Made by a program: the position numbers and the translations under genes
The notes under the pieces: generated by a model
What the model saw: the letters and a program-made list of their open reading frames with translations, nothing else
Database searches by the model: none
What the model was told of the DNA's origin: nothing
Source: CBDUUP01 sp965370435
Lineage (GTDB): Bacteria > Chloroflexota > Anaerolineae > Anaerolineales > UBA11579
Assembly: GCA_965370435.1 (NCBI GenBank)
Contig: CBDUUP010000056.1
Location: 1 to 15,891, forward strand
Direction of reading: 5' to 3'
DNA length: 15,891 nt
Shown: positions 7,675 through 13,870 of the stretch, one piece after another
How positions within the stretch are numbered: position 1 is the first letter of the stretch
Layout of the letters: every line of letters begins with the position of its first letter

Positions 7675-8427
7675 TCAGGCTGCCTCAAGCTGTCCCAGGG
7701 CTTCGTCGGTGATCTGCAGGTTGGAAGACACGCTCTGCACGTCGTCCAGGTCTTCCAGGTCTTCGAGCACCCGCATCACCTTCAAGGTTTTCTCCACACT
7801 CAGCTCAATCTCCTGGTTGGGGATCATGCGCAAGGCGGCTTCGTCGGTCTGGATACCGGCCAGACGCAGTTGGTCACTGATGGTCTTGAAAGACTCCACC
7901 GGGCCGGTGATCTCGATGATCTCAGCATCATAGACGGCATCGTCGGCGCCGCCCTCCATAGCCAGTTCGAGGATCTCGTCCTCGTCCCGCCCGCTGGTGG
8001 GGAAGATAAAGTAGGCGGTGCGGGTGAACTGCCAGGCCACGGAGCCAGTCTCCCCCAAGCTGCCGCCTGACCGGTTGAGGACGTGGCGGATGTCGGCCAC
8101 CGAGCGGTTGCGGTTGTCGGTGACTACTTCGATAATCAAGGCCACGCCGTGGGGGGCGTAAGCTTCGTAATGGAGCTGCTCCAGCGCGCCGGCGTCCTTG
8201 TCTCCGATGCCGCGTTTGATGGCCCGTTCGATGTTGTCTTTGGGCATGTTGGCAGACCGGGCGCGGTCAATCGAAAGCCGCAAGCTGAAATTGGTGTCGG
8301 GGTCGCCGCCGCCCTCCCGGGCCGAAATGGCGATCTCTTTCGCCATGCGGGTGAATATCTTGCCCCGCTTGGCGTCATTAGCGCCTTTCTTTCGTTTTAT
8401 GGTAGACCATTTTGAGTGTCCGGACAT
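7675..8427 (-). CDS. yebC: YebC/PmpR/TACO1-family protein
   Basis: A 250-residue member of the widespread YebC family, recognisable from the start MSGHSKWSTIKRKKGA, the ARSANMPKDNIERAIKRG segment and the late Asp/Glu-rich helix LEDLEDLDDVQSV. Members have been described as DNA-binding regulators, and more recently as translation factors easing ribosome stalling at proline runs; which role applies here cannot be told from sequence. An AGAAGG ribosome-binding site precedes the ATG. It is the first gene after the promoter at 8476-8504 and precedes ruvC, a very common arrangement. Confidence 0.96.
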   Translation of the reverse strand: MSGHSKWSTIKRKKGANDAKRGKIFTRMAKEIAISAREGGGDPDTNFSLRLSIDRARSANMPKDNIERAIKRGIGDKDAGALEQLHYEAYAPHGVALIIEVVTDNRNRSVADIRHVLNRSGGSLGETGSVAWQFTRTAYFIFPTSGRDEDEILELAMEGGADDAVYDAEIIEITGPVESFKTISDQLRLAGIQTDEAALRMIPNQEIELSVEKTLKVMRVLEDLEDLDDVQSVSSNLQITDEALGQLEAA

Positions 8428-8475
8428 TTTTCCTTCTCCTGACAGAGTTCAGGGGTTGTTTCGAGTAGGGATTTG

Positions 8476-8504
8476 ATTATACCATGCGAGGGAGGCGGCC
8501 ACAA
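8476..8504 (-). promoter_or_regulatory. yebC-ruvC operon promoter
   Basis: On the minus strand, a perfect TATAAT (8476-8481) carries the extended TG-G element (8482-8484), and a partial -35 box TTGTGG lies at 8499-8504 after a 17-base spacer. Transcription would start near 8469, about 40 bases before the yebC ATG. Confidence 0.7.
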
Positions 8505-8531
8505 ATGAGGTGTATAGAACAGAGCCGCATC

Positions 8532-8596
8532 CTTCGACAAGCTCAGGATGCTTCGCACGACAGGCTCAAGATGCTTCGCACGACAAGCTTAGGATG
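8532..8596. repeat. Three tandem copies of a 23-bp repeat
   Basis: Units at 8551-8573 and 8574-8596 match at 20 of 23 bases (CTTCGCACGACA followed by GCTCAAGATG or a variant). A first unit at 8532-8550 is the same but lacks the four bases CACG. GCATCC (8527-8532) and GGATGC (8546-8551) can pair across the first unit to make a hairpin. The core TTCGACAAGCTCAGGA is a phrase often seen dispersed in environmental bacterial genomes (from memory, not checked). It lies between two divergent promoters. Confidence 0.75.
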
Positions 8597-8680
8597 CTGA
8601 AAATGGGCGGATTTCGGCCAAACCTGCGGGAGGTTGGGTATCTACTGACATATTTTGCATTCAGACGAGCTTTTCAAGAG

Positions 8681-8710
8681 TTGACGATTCATCTGTACCT
8701 GTGGTATCAT
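8681..8710 (+). promoter_or_regulatory. infC operon promoter
   Basis: TTGACG (8681-8686) and TATCAT (8705-8710) are 18 bases apart, and the -10 box has the extended TG-G element (8702-8704). Transcription would start near 8717, giving a leader of about 60 bases before infC. Confidence 0.65.
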
Positions 8711-8720
8711 CCGGGCGGTC

Positions 8721-8737
8721 AGAGGCCGTGCGCCTTT
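8721..8737 (+). promoter_or_regulatory. Hairpin in the infC leader
   Basis: AGAGGC (8721-8726) can pair with GCCTTT (8732-8737) around a five-base loop, with one G-U pair. It falls at the very start of the predicted transcript, is not followed by a T-run and so is not a terminator. It may stabilise the 5' end or take part in feedback control of the ribosomal operon; both are inference. Confidence 0.35.
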
Positions 8738-8766
8738 GGCTTGTTTAACTATTTACTAACCCGTAA

Positions 8767-8781
8767 AAGGAAGAAGACATA
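8767..8781 (+). promoter_or_regulatory. infC ribosome-binding site and ATA initiation codon
   Basis: AAGGA (8767-8771), a 7-base spacer and ATA (8779-8781). The in-frame TAA at 8764-8766 rules out any start further upstream. This site decides the infC start and is the likely target of IF-3 self-discrimination. Confidence 0.8.
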
Positions 8782-9342
8782 AGCGCGCAAAATTTCCGTA
8801 TCAACCGCTCCATTAGAGCTCGCGAGGTACGCCTGATCGGCCCCGACGGCGGCAACGTTGGTGTTGTATCCATTGACGAAGCCCACAAAATTGCCCGGGA
8901 AGCAGACCTGGATTTGGTAGAAGTCTCGCCAACCGCCAAGCCCCCAGTATGCCGGGTGATGGACTTCAATAAGTTCAAATACGAGCGCACAAAAAAAGAT
9001 CGCGAGTCGCGCAAACAACAAAAGAAAGTCGAGATCAAGGAGATCCGTCTCCGGCCCAAGACGACCGCCCACCATCGCTCTTTCAAGGTGCGGGATGCCC
9101 GCCGTTGGTTGACCCAGGGCAAGAAGGTCAAAGTGCGGGTTCGCTTCCGGGGCCGGGAGCATCATTACCCGGAAATCGCCCTGGAAGATATGCGAGAGAT
9201 CGCCGATGAACTGGCTGACGTCGGTATGATCGAGATGGCTCCATCCAAAGAAGGGCGCAGCATGTTGATGGTTCTGGCTCCTGGAAAAGGTAAAGTATCT
9301 AAACCGAAAGAAGAACCCCAGCCAGAAGAAACCGAAAAATAG
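8779..9342 (+). CDS. infC: Translation initiation factor IF-3, ATA start codon
   Basis: A 187-residue IF-3. The N-terminal domain begins with the typical QNFRINRSIRAREVRLIG and runs into PVCRVMDFNKFKYE. The C-terminal domain contains KEIRLRPKT, the HHRSFKVRDA segment and VRVRFRGREHHYPE, followed by a charged tail. IF-3 binds the 30S subunit and checks start-codon pairing. A TAA stop at 8764-8766 lies just upstream in frame, and no ATG, GTG or TTG occurs before a TTG at 8914, which would remove 45 conserved residues. The codon at 8779 is ATA, placed 7 bases after AAGGA (8767-8771), so ATA is the start. E. coli infC begins with AUU and is autoregulated because IF-3 rejects such codons; the same logic is expected here. 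rpmI and rplT follow, as usual. Confidence 0.95.
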   Translation: MSAQNFRINRSIRAREVRLIGPDGGNVGVVSIDEAHKIAREADLDLVEVSPTAKPPVCRVMDFNKFKYERTKKDRESRKQQKKVEIKEIRLRPKTTAHHRSFKVRDARRWLTQGKKVKVRVRFRGREHHYPEIALEDMREIADELADVGMIEMAPSKEGRSMLMVLAPGKGKVSKPKEEPQPEETEK

Positions 9343-9387
9343 CCTTCGCTGTTAGCGGCCTTCTCATTACAATTCAGACCTCGCCTC

Positions 9388-9419
9388 TCCGCGGAAGAGA
9401 ATACGCGCCGCGGATTTTA
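9388..9419 (+). promoter_or_regulatory. Hairpin with T-run between infC and rpmI (attenuator-like)
   Basis: TCCGCGG (9388-9394) pairs with CCGCGGA (9408-9414) in a seven-base stem with a 13-base loop, followed by TTTTAT. The left arm can alternatively fold locally, CTCT (9385-9388) with AGAG (9396-9399). It ends only 7 bases before the rpmI ribosome-binding site, so it could act as a partial terminator or as a translational operator for the L35/L20 genes. L20 feedback is known in other bacteria; here it is inference. Confidence 0.5.
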
Positions 9420-9438
9420 TATGAACAGGAGTTTAATC

Positions 9439-9702
9439 GTGGCACGCAAGAAGAAAACAAAAAAGTACAAACTGAAGACCCATAAGGCGACCGCCAAGCG
9501 TTTCCGCCTGACCGGGACGGGCAAGCTGGTTCGGACCAAAGCCGGGAAAAGCCACCTGCGCCGCCGCACCTCCAAACGCACCAAACGGCAGTTCAGCAAG
9601 ATGATTCCGGTGCAGGGCAAAGGCATGATAAAGCGCATCAAGCGGCTGGCTCCCTACATGAAGAAGCATAAAGCTAACCCGACCGCCCGCACGGCGAAAT
9701 AA
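9439..9702 (+). CDS. rpmI: 50S ribosomal protein bL35
   Basis: An 87-residue, very basic ribosomal protein. The core KLKTHKATAKRFRLTGTGK, the Lys/Arg-rich middle with KSHLRRRTSKRTKRQF and the later RIKRLAPYM match bL35. The GTG at 9439 is chosen because AGGAG (9427-9431) lies 7 bases upstream; an ATG at 9421 would place that binding site inside the gene. The protein is longer than the usual 64-66 residues, with extra basic residues at the front (MARKKKTKKY) and a KANPTARTAK tail. It lies between infC and rplT as in most bacteria. Confidence 0.93.
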   Translation: MARKKKTKKYKLKTHKATAKRFRLTGTGKLVRTKAGKSHLRRRTSKRTKRQFSKMIPVQGKGMIKRIKRLAPYMKKHKANPTARTAK

Positions 9703-9755
9703 ACCCATCAACTATTGCGGCTGTTGGGCGCATGCAACGGGTAAGGGTGAACGAT

Positions 9756-9770
9756 CGCCGCTTATCGGCG
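9756..9770 (+). promoter_or_regulatory. Small hairpin in the rpmI-rplT spacer
   Basis: CGCCG (9756-9760) and CGGCG (9766-9770) flank a five-base loop in the 93-base gap between rpmI and rplT, 25 bases before the rplT start. There is no T-run, so it is not a terminator. A role in L20 feedback is possible but not shown. Confidence 0.3.
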
Positions 9771-9795
9771 CTCAGGAGTTCGCAGGAGAGAGAAC

Positions 9796-10146
9796 ATGGC
9801 TCGAGTAAAAACTGGCTACACCCGCCGCAGACGGCACAAGAAAGTCCTCAAACTCACCAAAGGCCAATACGGCTCCCGCTCCAAACTCTTCCGCCGCGCC
9901 AATGAGGCCATGCTGAAGAGCTTGTGGTATTCCTACCGGGACCGGCGGGTTCGCAAGCGCGACCTGCGCCGCCTCTGGATCGCCCGCATCAACGCCGCGG
10001 CTCGCATCAACGGCACCACTTACAGCCGCCTGATCTACGCCTTGAAGAAAGCCAACATCACCCTCAACCGCAAGATGCTGGCCGACATGGCGGTCCGCGA
10101 CCCCCAGGCTTTTGAAGCTGTGGTCGCCCAGGCAATGAAAAGCTAA
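9796..10146 (+). CDS. rplT: 50S ribosomal protein bL20
   Basis: A 116-residue ribosomal protein of typical length. It has the extended basic N-terminal arm (MARVKTGYTRRRRHKKVLKL, then GQYGSRSKLFRRA), followed by the globular part with YRDRRVRKRDLRRLWI, RINAAARINGTTYSRLI and LNRKMLADMAVRDPQAF. bL20 binds 23S rRNA early in 50S assembly and in several bacteria represses its own operon. A GGAGAGAG ribosome-binding site precedes the ATG. It is the last gene of the operon, with a strong terminator after it. Confidence 0.97.
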   Translation: MARVKTGYTRRRRHKKVLKLTKGQYGSRSKLFRRANEAMLKSLWYSYRDRRVRKRDLRRLWIARINAAARINGTTYSRLIYALKKANITLNRKMLADMAVRDPQAFEAVVAQAMKS

Positions 10147-10168
10147 ACACGATTAACCTCAAAAATAT

Positions 10169-10197
10169 AAACAGGACGGCTTTTGCCGTCCTGTTTT
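10169..10197 (+). terminator. Rho-independent terminator after rplT
   Basis: A 12-base perfect stem, AAACAGGACGGC (10169-10180) with GCCGTCCTGTTT (10185-10196), closes a TTTT loop. It is preceded by an A-rich run and ends in a T-tract. It starts 23 bases after the rplT stop and should close the infC operon. Confidence 0.9.
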
Positions 10198-10205
10198 GGT
10201 ATAAT
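10197..10205 (+). promoter_or_regulatory. Extended -10 promoter for the ABC permease genes
   Basis: TGGTATAAT, an extended -10 element with a perfect TATAAT (10200-10205), overlaps the end of the rplT terminator. No convincing -35 box is present, as is usual for extended -10 promoters. Transcription would begin near 10212, about 170 bases before the first permease ATG. Confidence 0.5.
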
Positions 10206-10379
10206 CAGGTACGGGCATTACGATTTATTGTTTTCAAATGAGTGAAAAATGAAGAATATATGAAGCGCGGGCGTTAACAGTTTAGGGATGCCTCATCGTC
10301 TCCTCATCCCAACGTGTCCCTACGTGATTTCTTCCGGGTATCAGCCATCGAGAATCATTCTCAGGAGGAGCTAGACCCC

Positions 10380-11336
10380 ATGACACGTTTTATTCTACGC
10401 CGACTCGCCATTCTACCCCTGGCGCTGCTGGTCGCCCACTTCGCCGGGTTCACCTACGTTTACTTCTCCGGGGGCCGTACGGCGCGGCAGGCCGGAGAAG
10501 AAGTTATCCCCCTCATCCCCGCCTATTCCGCTCACATCAATGAAATCATAAACCTGGATTTTGGCCTCATCCCCGGCAGCGAAGAGACGGTTATCAGCCG
10601 GGTTCTATCGTCCACGGCCAACAGCCTGGGGCTGCTGGGGATCGCCCTCACTCTCAGCATTCTCATCGGATTGACCCTCGGTCTGAGGGCGGCGCGCAAT
10701 GACCCGCCCAGCGTGACCCGTTGGCTGGCGCCTATTTCCACCCTGGGCTTGGCCATGCCCAGTTTCTTCCTGGGCAGTCTCTTCATCGCGGGGTCTATTT
10801 TCTATCTTATTTTGGGCGGGCCGGAGGCTGAGTTACCGTTTCCTCTGCAGGGATTTGGGTGGGACCTGCACCTGGTTCTGCCCATACTCGCCTTGATGAT
10901 CCGCCCCACAGTGCAGATCGCCCAGGTCACCGCGGAGCTGCTTTCCACCGAGTTCGGCAAGCAATACGTCATCGCTTCCCGCAGCCTGGGATATTCTTGG
11001 CAAAACATCCGCCGGCGCTTTGCCTTGCGCAACGTTCTCGCTCCGGTGGCGCTCAATATCACCGCCTCCTTTCGCCTGTTGATCGGCGAGCTTATCATTG
11101 TGGAAACGCTGTTCGTCTGGCCCGGGCTGGGGCGTCTGCTTTACATCATCTTAGTTGGGAATCGCTTCAGCATGGGTTATGTAGTCATGCCCTCCGCTTA
11201 TTTAGCCAACAATCCATCGCTGGCAGCAGCCACGATTGCGGTGTTGGCCGCGCTCTTTCTTTTCGCTGATTTTATCACCGCCGTTCTCATCCGGGTTTTC
11301 GACCCCCGGCTGCTCAATGCGGAGGAAGGGAGGTAA
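10380..11336 (+). CDS. ABC transporter permease, DppB/OppB type
   Basis: A 318-residue inner-membrane permease of the peptide/nickel importer group. It has a leading span after FILRRLAILPL, a periplasmic stretch (about 30-78), then about five further spans. The ATPase-coupling loop YVIASRSLGYSWQNIRRRF (196-214) and the late VWPGLGRL (246-253) are DppB landmarks. The N-terminal region lacks the usual APGDP motif, so it is a divergent member. The ATG at 10380 is preferred because AGGAGG lies 9-12 bases upstream; a GTG at 10314 would add 22 residues. Two bases separate its stop from the ATG of the next permease, its likely dimer partner. No binding protein or ATPase gene lies nearby, so the substrate cannot be inferred from context. 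Confidence 0.9.
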   Translation: MTRFILRRLAILPLALLVAHFAGFTYVYFSGGRTARQAGEEVIPLIPAYSAHINEIINLDFGLIPGSEETVISRVLSSTANSLGLLGIALTLSILIGLTLGLRAARNDPPSVTRWLAPISTLGLAMPSFFLGSLFIAGSIFYLILGGPEAELPFPLQGFGWDLHLVLPILALMIRPTVQIAQVTAELLSTEFGKQYVIASRSLGYSWQNIRRRFALRNVLAPVALNITASFRLLIGELIIVETLFVWPGLGRLLYIILVGNRFSMGYVVMPSAYLANNPSLAAATIAVLAALFLFADFITAVLIRVFDPRLLNAEEGR

Positions 11337-11338
11337 GC

Positions 11339-13861
11339 ATGACTGAGAGATCATCCTCCAGCGAAAAGAAAGTTCACGTTACTCCAGCAAACTGGTCCCT
11401 CATCCTGGGAGGGCTAGTTGTCCTGATTATCGTCCTCCTCGCTATCTTTGGCCCAACGATAGCCCCAAAAGACCCACTGGAACGGTTCAGGGTATTGCAC
11501 ACCGGTGAGGGATGGGAAATTCCCCCTTACTCGCCTTTCACGCCTGGGTTTCCCCTGGGTTCCGACGAGGTTGGGCGGGACATTTACAGCCGTCTATTGT
11601 GGGCTGTGCGCCCCACCCTGATCCTGGTTATTGTGGTGGCGGCGGTTCGGCTGTTACTGGGGATTCTGATCGGGTTTGCGGCCGGTTGGATGGAGGGATG
11701 GCCCAGCCGCCTGCTGGACCTGAGCATATCCGCCTCGTTAGCCATTCCGGCCATCATCGTCGCTCTGGCGGCGGTATCCAATATCAGCATCAGTTTGAGA
11801 TCGGGTTTTGGGGAACGCATGTGGGCTTTCATTATAGGCCTTTCGATCACCGGTTGGGCGGAGACCGCCCAGCAAGTGCGCGCCCAAACCCGCTTGACCA
11901 AAGGTCAGGATTTCATTGAATCGGCGCGGGCGATGGGCGCATCCACGGCCCATATTTTACGCCAACACATCCTCAGGCACGTATCGCCGTTGGTGTGGGT
12001 CTTGTTCGCTTTCGAGGTCAGCAACACCTTATTGCTAACCGGCGGGTTGGGTTTTCTAGGGCGGTTCATCGGCGGCATCCAAAAACTCCCGGGTGAGGCA
12101 GCGGCCACCGGATACCCAGAACTGGGTGAAATGCTAGCCTCAACCCGGGACATCATCGTAGAGCCGTGGGTGATGGTGGCAGCGGCCAGCTTCATCTTCC
12201 TCGCCATCCTGGGCTTTAACCTGTTGGGGCAGGGATTGTATCACCGCCTCCGCCAGCAGAACCTGGGGAGGCGGACCCTTTTCACCCGAGCGGCGCATTG
12301 GGGCGGGCTGTGGATAGAAGAAAACCTCACTTATCCTCTCTCCCGTTTCCTGGGCCGTGCCCGGCGGCCTCTACAGGCTGCACTATTGATCATCGTGATC
12401 CTGGGGGTAAGTTATAGCTGGTCTCGGTACCGGGAGCAAGTTGGCGAGCAGCTTTCAGAGGCCCAAACCGTCCTGGAAACTATGGTGCTCCCCGGCGAAG
12501 CCACGCCAACCCCCTTGCCGACCGCGATAACGACAACCGCCAATATCCTCTGGACTTTCGACCCGGAGGTCGGTATGGTCATTGCGCCCATTATCTCCCC
12601 TCAGGGTTGGGTATATCTGTTTTCCAATGACAATGTGCTTCACGTCCTAGACACGGACGGCGGTCTGCAATGGGAAACAACCCTGGATAAACCGCCGCAT
12701 CGCACCACCGATTACTATGGCCGGAATTCTATTGCCGTTCCCGCCGTGGCCGTGGATGGAACCGTCCTCATCATGTCCCAGAAAACCGCCTATGCCCTCG
12801 GTGACCAAGGAGAGCTGCTCTGGGAAGCTCCCCTGGAAGCTCCGCCAGCGACCAAAATGTGCTGCCAATGGAGCGGGGATGGGAGCGTTCTTTATGTGCT
12901 GGACGAGGATGCCAACCTGTATGCCTTTGCGCCGCAAACTGGCCTGGAATGGATGTACCAGCCGCCGGAGACCGGGTTCAGACCTGAGTCTGCGCCGGTG
13001 GTCGGCCCTAATGGAAATATTTACTACTCGGTTGGGCAGTTCGAGCCGAACAATTATTATCTAGATTCGGAAACAAATTTCTTACAAACTGTGACGCCGC
13101 AAGGTGTCCGGCTCTGGATCACTACAATTCCATACTACAATATTGAAACCTTATCTCGCTTTGATCTCGACCTGGGTTGGCTGCAAGTAAGCCCGGATGG
13201 GAGCCTGATCTTCTTGAGCGATTACGTCTACCGGGCAAGCGACGGTACGCAGATTGCTATCCCATTGGATGAATTCTTTACCCCTGAAGACCAATACAGC
13301 TATCCCATCGTTTCTCGTTTCTTCGCAGGCTTGAACGGCAGGATATACGTCGCTTCATCCGCAGCACACCTTCTTCAATGGCAGTTGGGATCAGCAGGTT
13401 TTGAAGTCATCCAATCCTCACCCTATGATGAGGGTAACAGTTTCCGCAATCTGCCCATCCAAGCCGGGGCTGCTTTGGATCATACCGTTTGGCTGCTTTC
13501 TCCAGGCATTTTTAGATCGGAAAGTTCACCCAATCCGGCTGAAAATACTTTTAATATAAATTGGTACGATCTGGAAAATGGACTGACCCGATTCGCTCAA
13601 ACCGAGAAAGGTGACCGCATCGTCGCCATAGACGAGCAAACCGCCACATTCTACATCTGCCGGGCGCCGCGCGAGCAGAGCCTGACAGAATGCAATTCTA
13701 TCCTGCCCTGGACGAAGGACCCCGACTGGCAGATCACCGTCGAGGGTGTCACCAGCATCAGGCACGCGGCCTTAGACCTGGAGGCGGGGAGGTTGTATAT
13801 CTTTGCTAACAACAATAATTTTTACGTGATTGACGTCGGTATCCTTGGGGAAAATCCCTGA
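11339..13861 (+). CDS. DppC-type ABC permease fused to an extracytoplasmic PQQ-like beta-propeller
   Basis: An 840-residue fusion. Residues about 1-305 are a DppC-type permease: first span (about 20-40), FPLGSDEVGRDIYSRLLW (71-88), the coupling loop ESARAMGAS (194-202) followed by ILRQHIL, and a last span near 276-300. A basic cytoplasmic stretch (305-344) leads to an added span (about 345-360), a short helical neck (364-383), a TPTPLPT linker and a propeller (about 403-840). About seven blades show PQQ-type endings such as GWVYLFSNDNVLHVLD, GTVLIMSQKTAYAL, GSVLYVLDEDANLYAF and GRLYIFANNNNFYVID. A normal DppC ends in the cytoplasm, so the added span would put the propeller outside. C774 and C785 could form a disulfide. 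GGGAGG lies 5 bases before the ATG. The propeller may bind ligand, dock a binding protein or sense the envelope; all are inference. Confidence 0.9.
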   Translation: MTERSSSSEKKVHVTPANWSLILGGLVVLIIVLLAIFGPTIAPKDPLERFRVLHTGEGWEIPPYSPFTPGFPLGSDEVGRDIYSRLLWAVRPTLILVIVVAAVRLLLGILIGFAAGWMEGWPSRLLDLSISASLAIPAIIVALAAVSNISISLRSGFGERMWAFIIGLSITGWAETAQQVRAQTRLTKGQDFIESARAMGASTAHILRQHILRHVSPLVWVLFAFEVSNTLLLTGGLGFLGRFIGGIQKLPGEAAATGYPELGEMLASTRDIIVEPWVMVAAASFIFLAILGFNLLGQGLYHRLRQQNLGRRTLFTRAAHWGGLWIEENLTYPLSRFLGRARRPLQAALLIIVILGVSYSWSRYREQVGEQLSEAQTVLETMVLPGEATPTPLPTAITTTANILWTFDPEVGMVIAPIISPQGWVYLFSNDNVLHVLDTDGGLQWETTLDKPPHRTTDYYGRNSIAVPAVAVDGTVLIMSQKTAYALGDQGELLWEAPLEAPPATKMCCQWSGDGSVLYVLDEDANLYAFAPQTGLEWMYQPPETGFRPESAPVVGPNGNIYYSVGQFEPNNYYLDSETNFLQTVTPQGVRLWITTIPYYNIETLSRFDLDLGWLQVSPDGSLIFLSDYVYRASDGTQIAIPLDEFFTPEDQYSYPIVSRFFAGLNGRIYVASSAAHLLQWQLGSAGFEVIQSSPYDEGNSFRNLPIQAGAALDHTVWLLSPGIFRSESSPNPAENTFNINWYDLENGLTRFAQTEKGDRIVAIDEQTATFYICRAPREQSLTECNSILPWTKDPDWQITVEGVTSIRHAALDLEAGRLYIFANNNNFYVIDVGILGENP

Positions 13862-13870
13862 CCGCCGGTT

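Larger units (their letters stand above)
8428..8778. other. Divergent promoter region between yebC and infC
   Basis: A gene-free stretch holding, from left to right, the minus-strand yebC promoter, a cluster of tandem repeats (8532-8596), the plus-strand infC promoter and a short infC leader with one hairpin. A 90-codon plus-strand ORF across it (8510-8782) is made largely of repeat sequence and overlaps the infC start, so it is not called as a gene. Confidence 0.7.

Noticed and set aside
7208..7933. Open frame of 241 codons on the plus strand across ruvC and yebC
   Set aside because: It is antisense to two unmistakable genes and has no domain signature.
8532..8596. Possible CRISPR-like array
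   Set aside because: The units are directly adjacent with no spacers, and no cas genes are present.
8510..8782. Open frame of 90 codons on the plus strand before infC
   Set aside because: It runs through the tandem repeats and both promoter regions, lacks a ribosome-binding site and overlaps the infC start.
8914..9342. Shorter infC starting at a TTG
   Set aside because: It would remove the conserved IF-3 N-terminal domain and has no ribosome-binding site; the ATA at 8779 keeps both.
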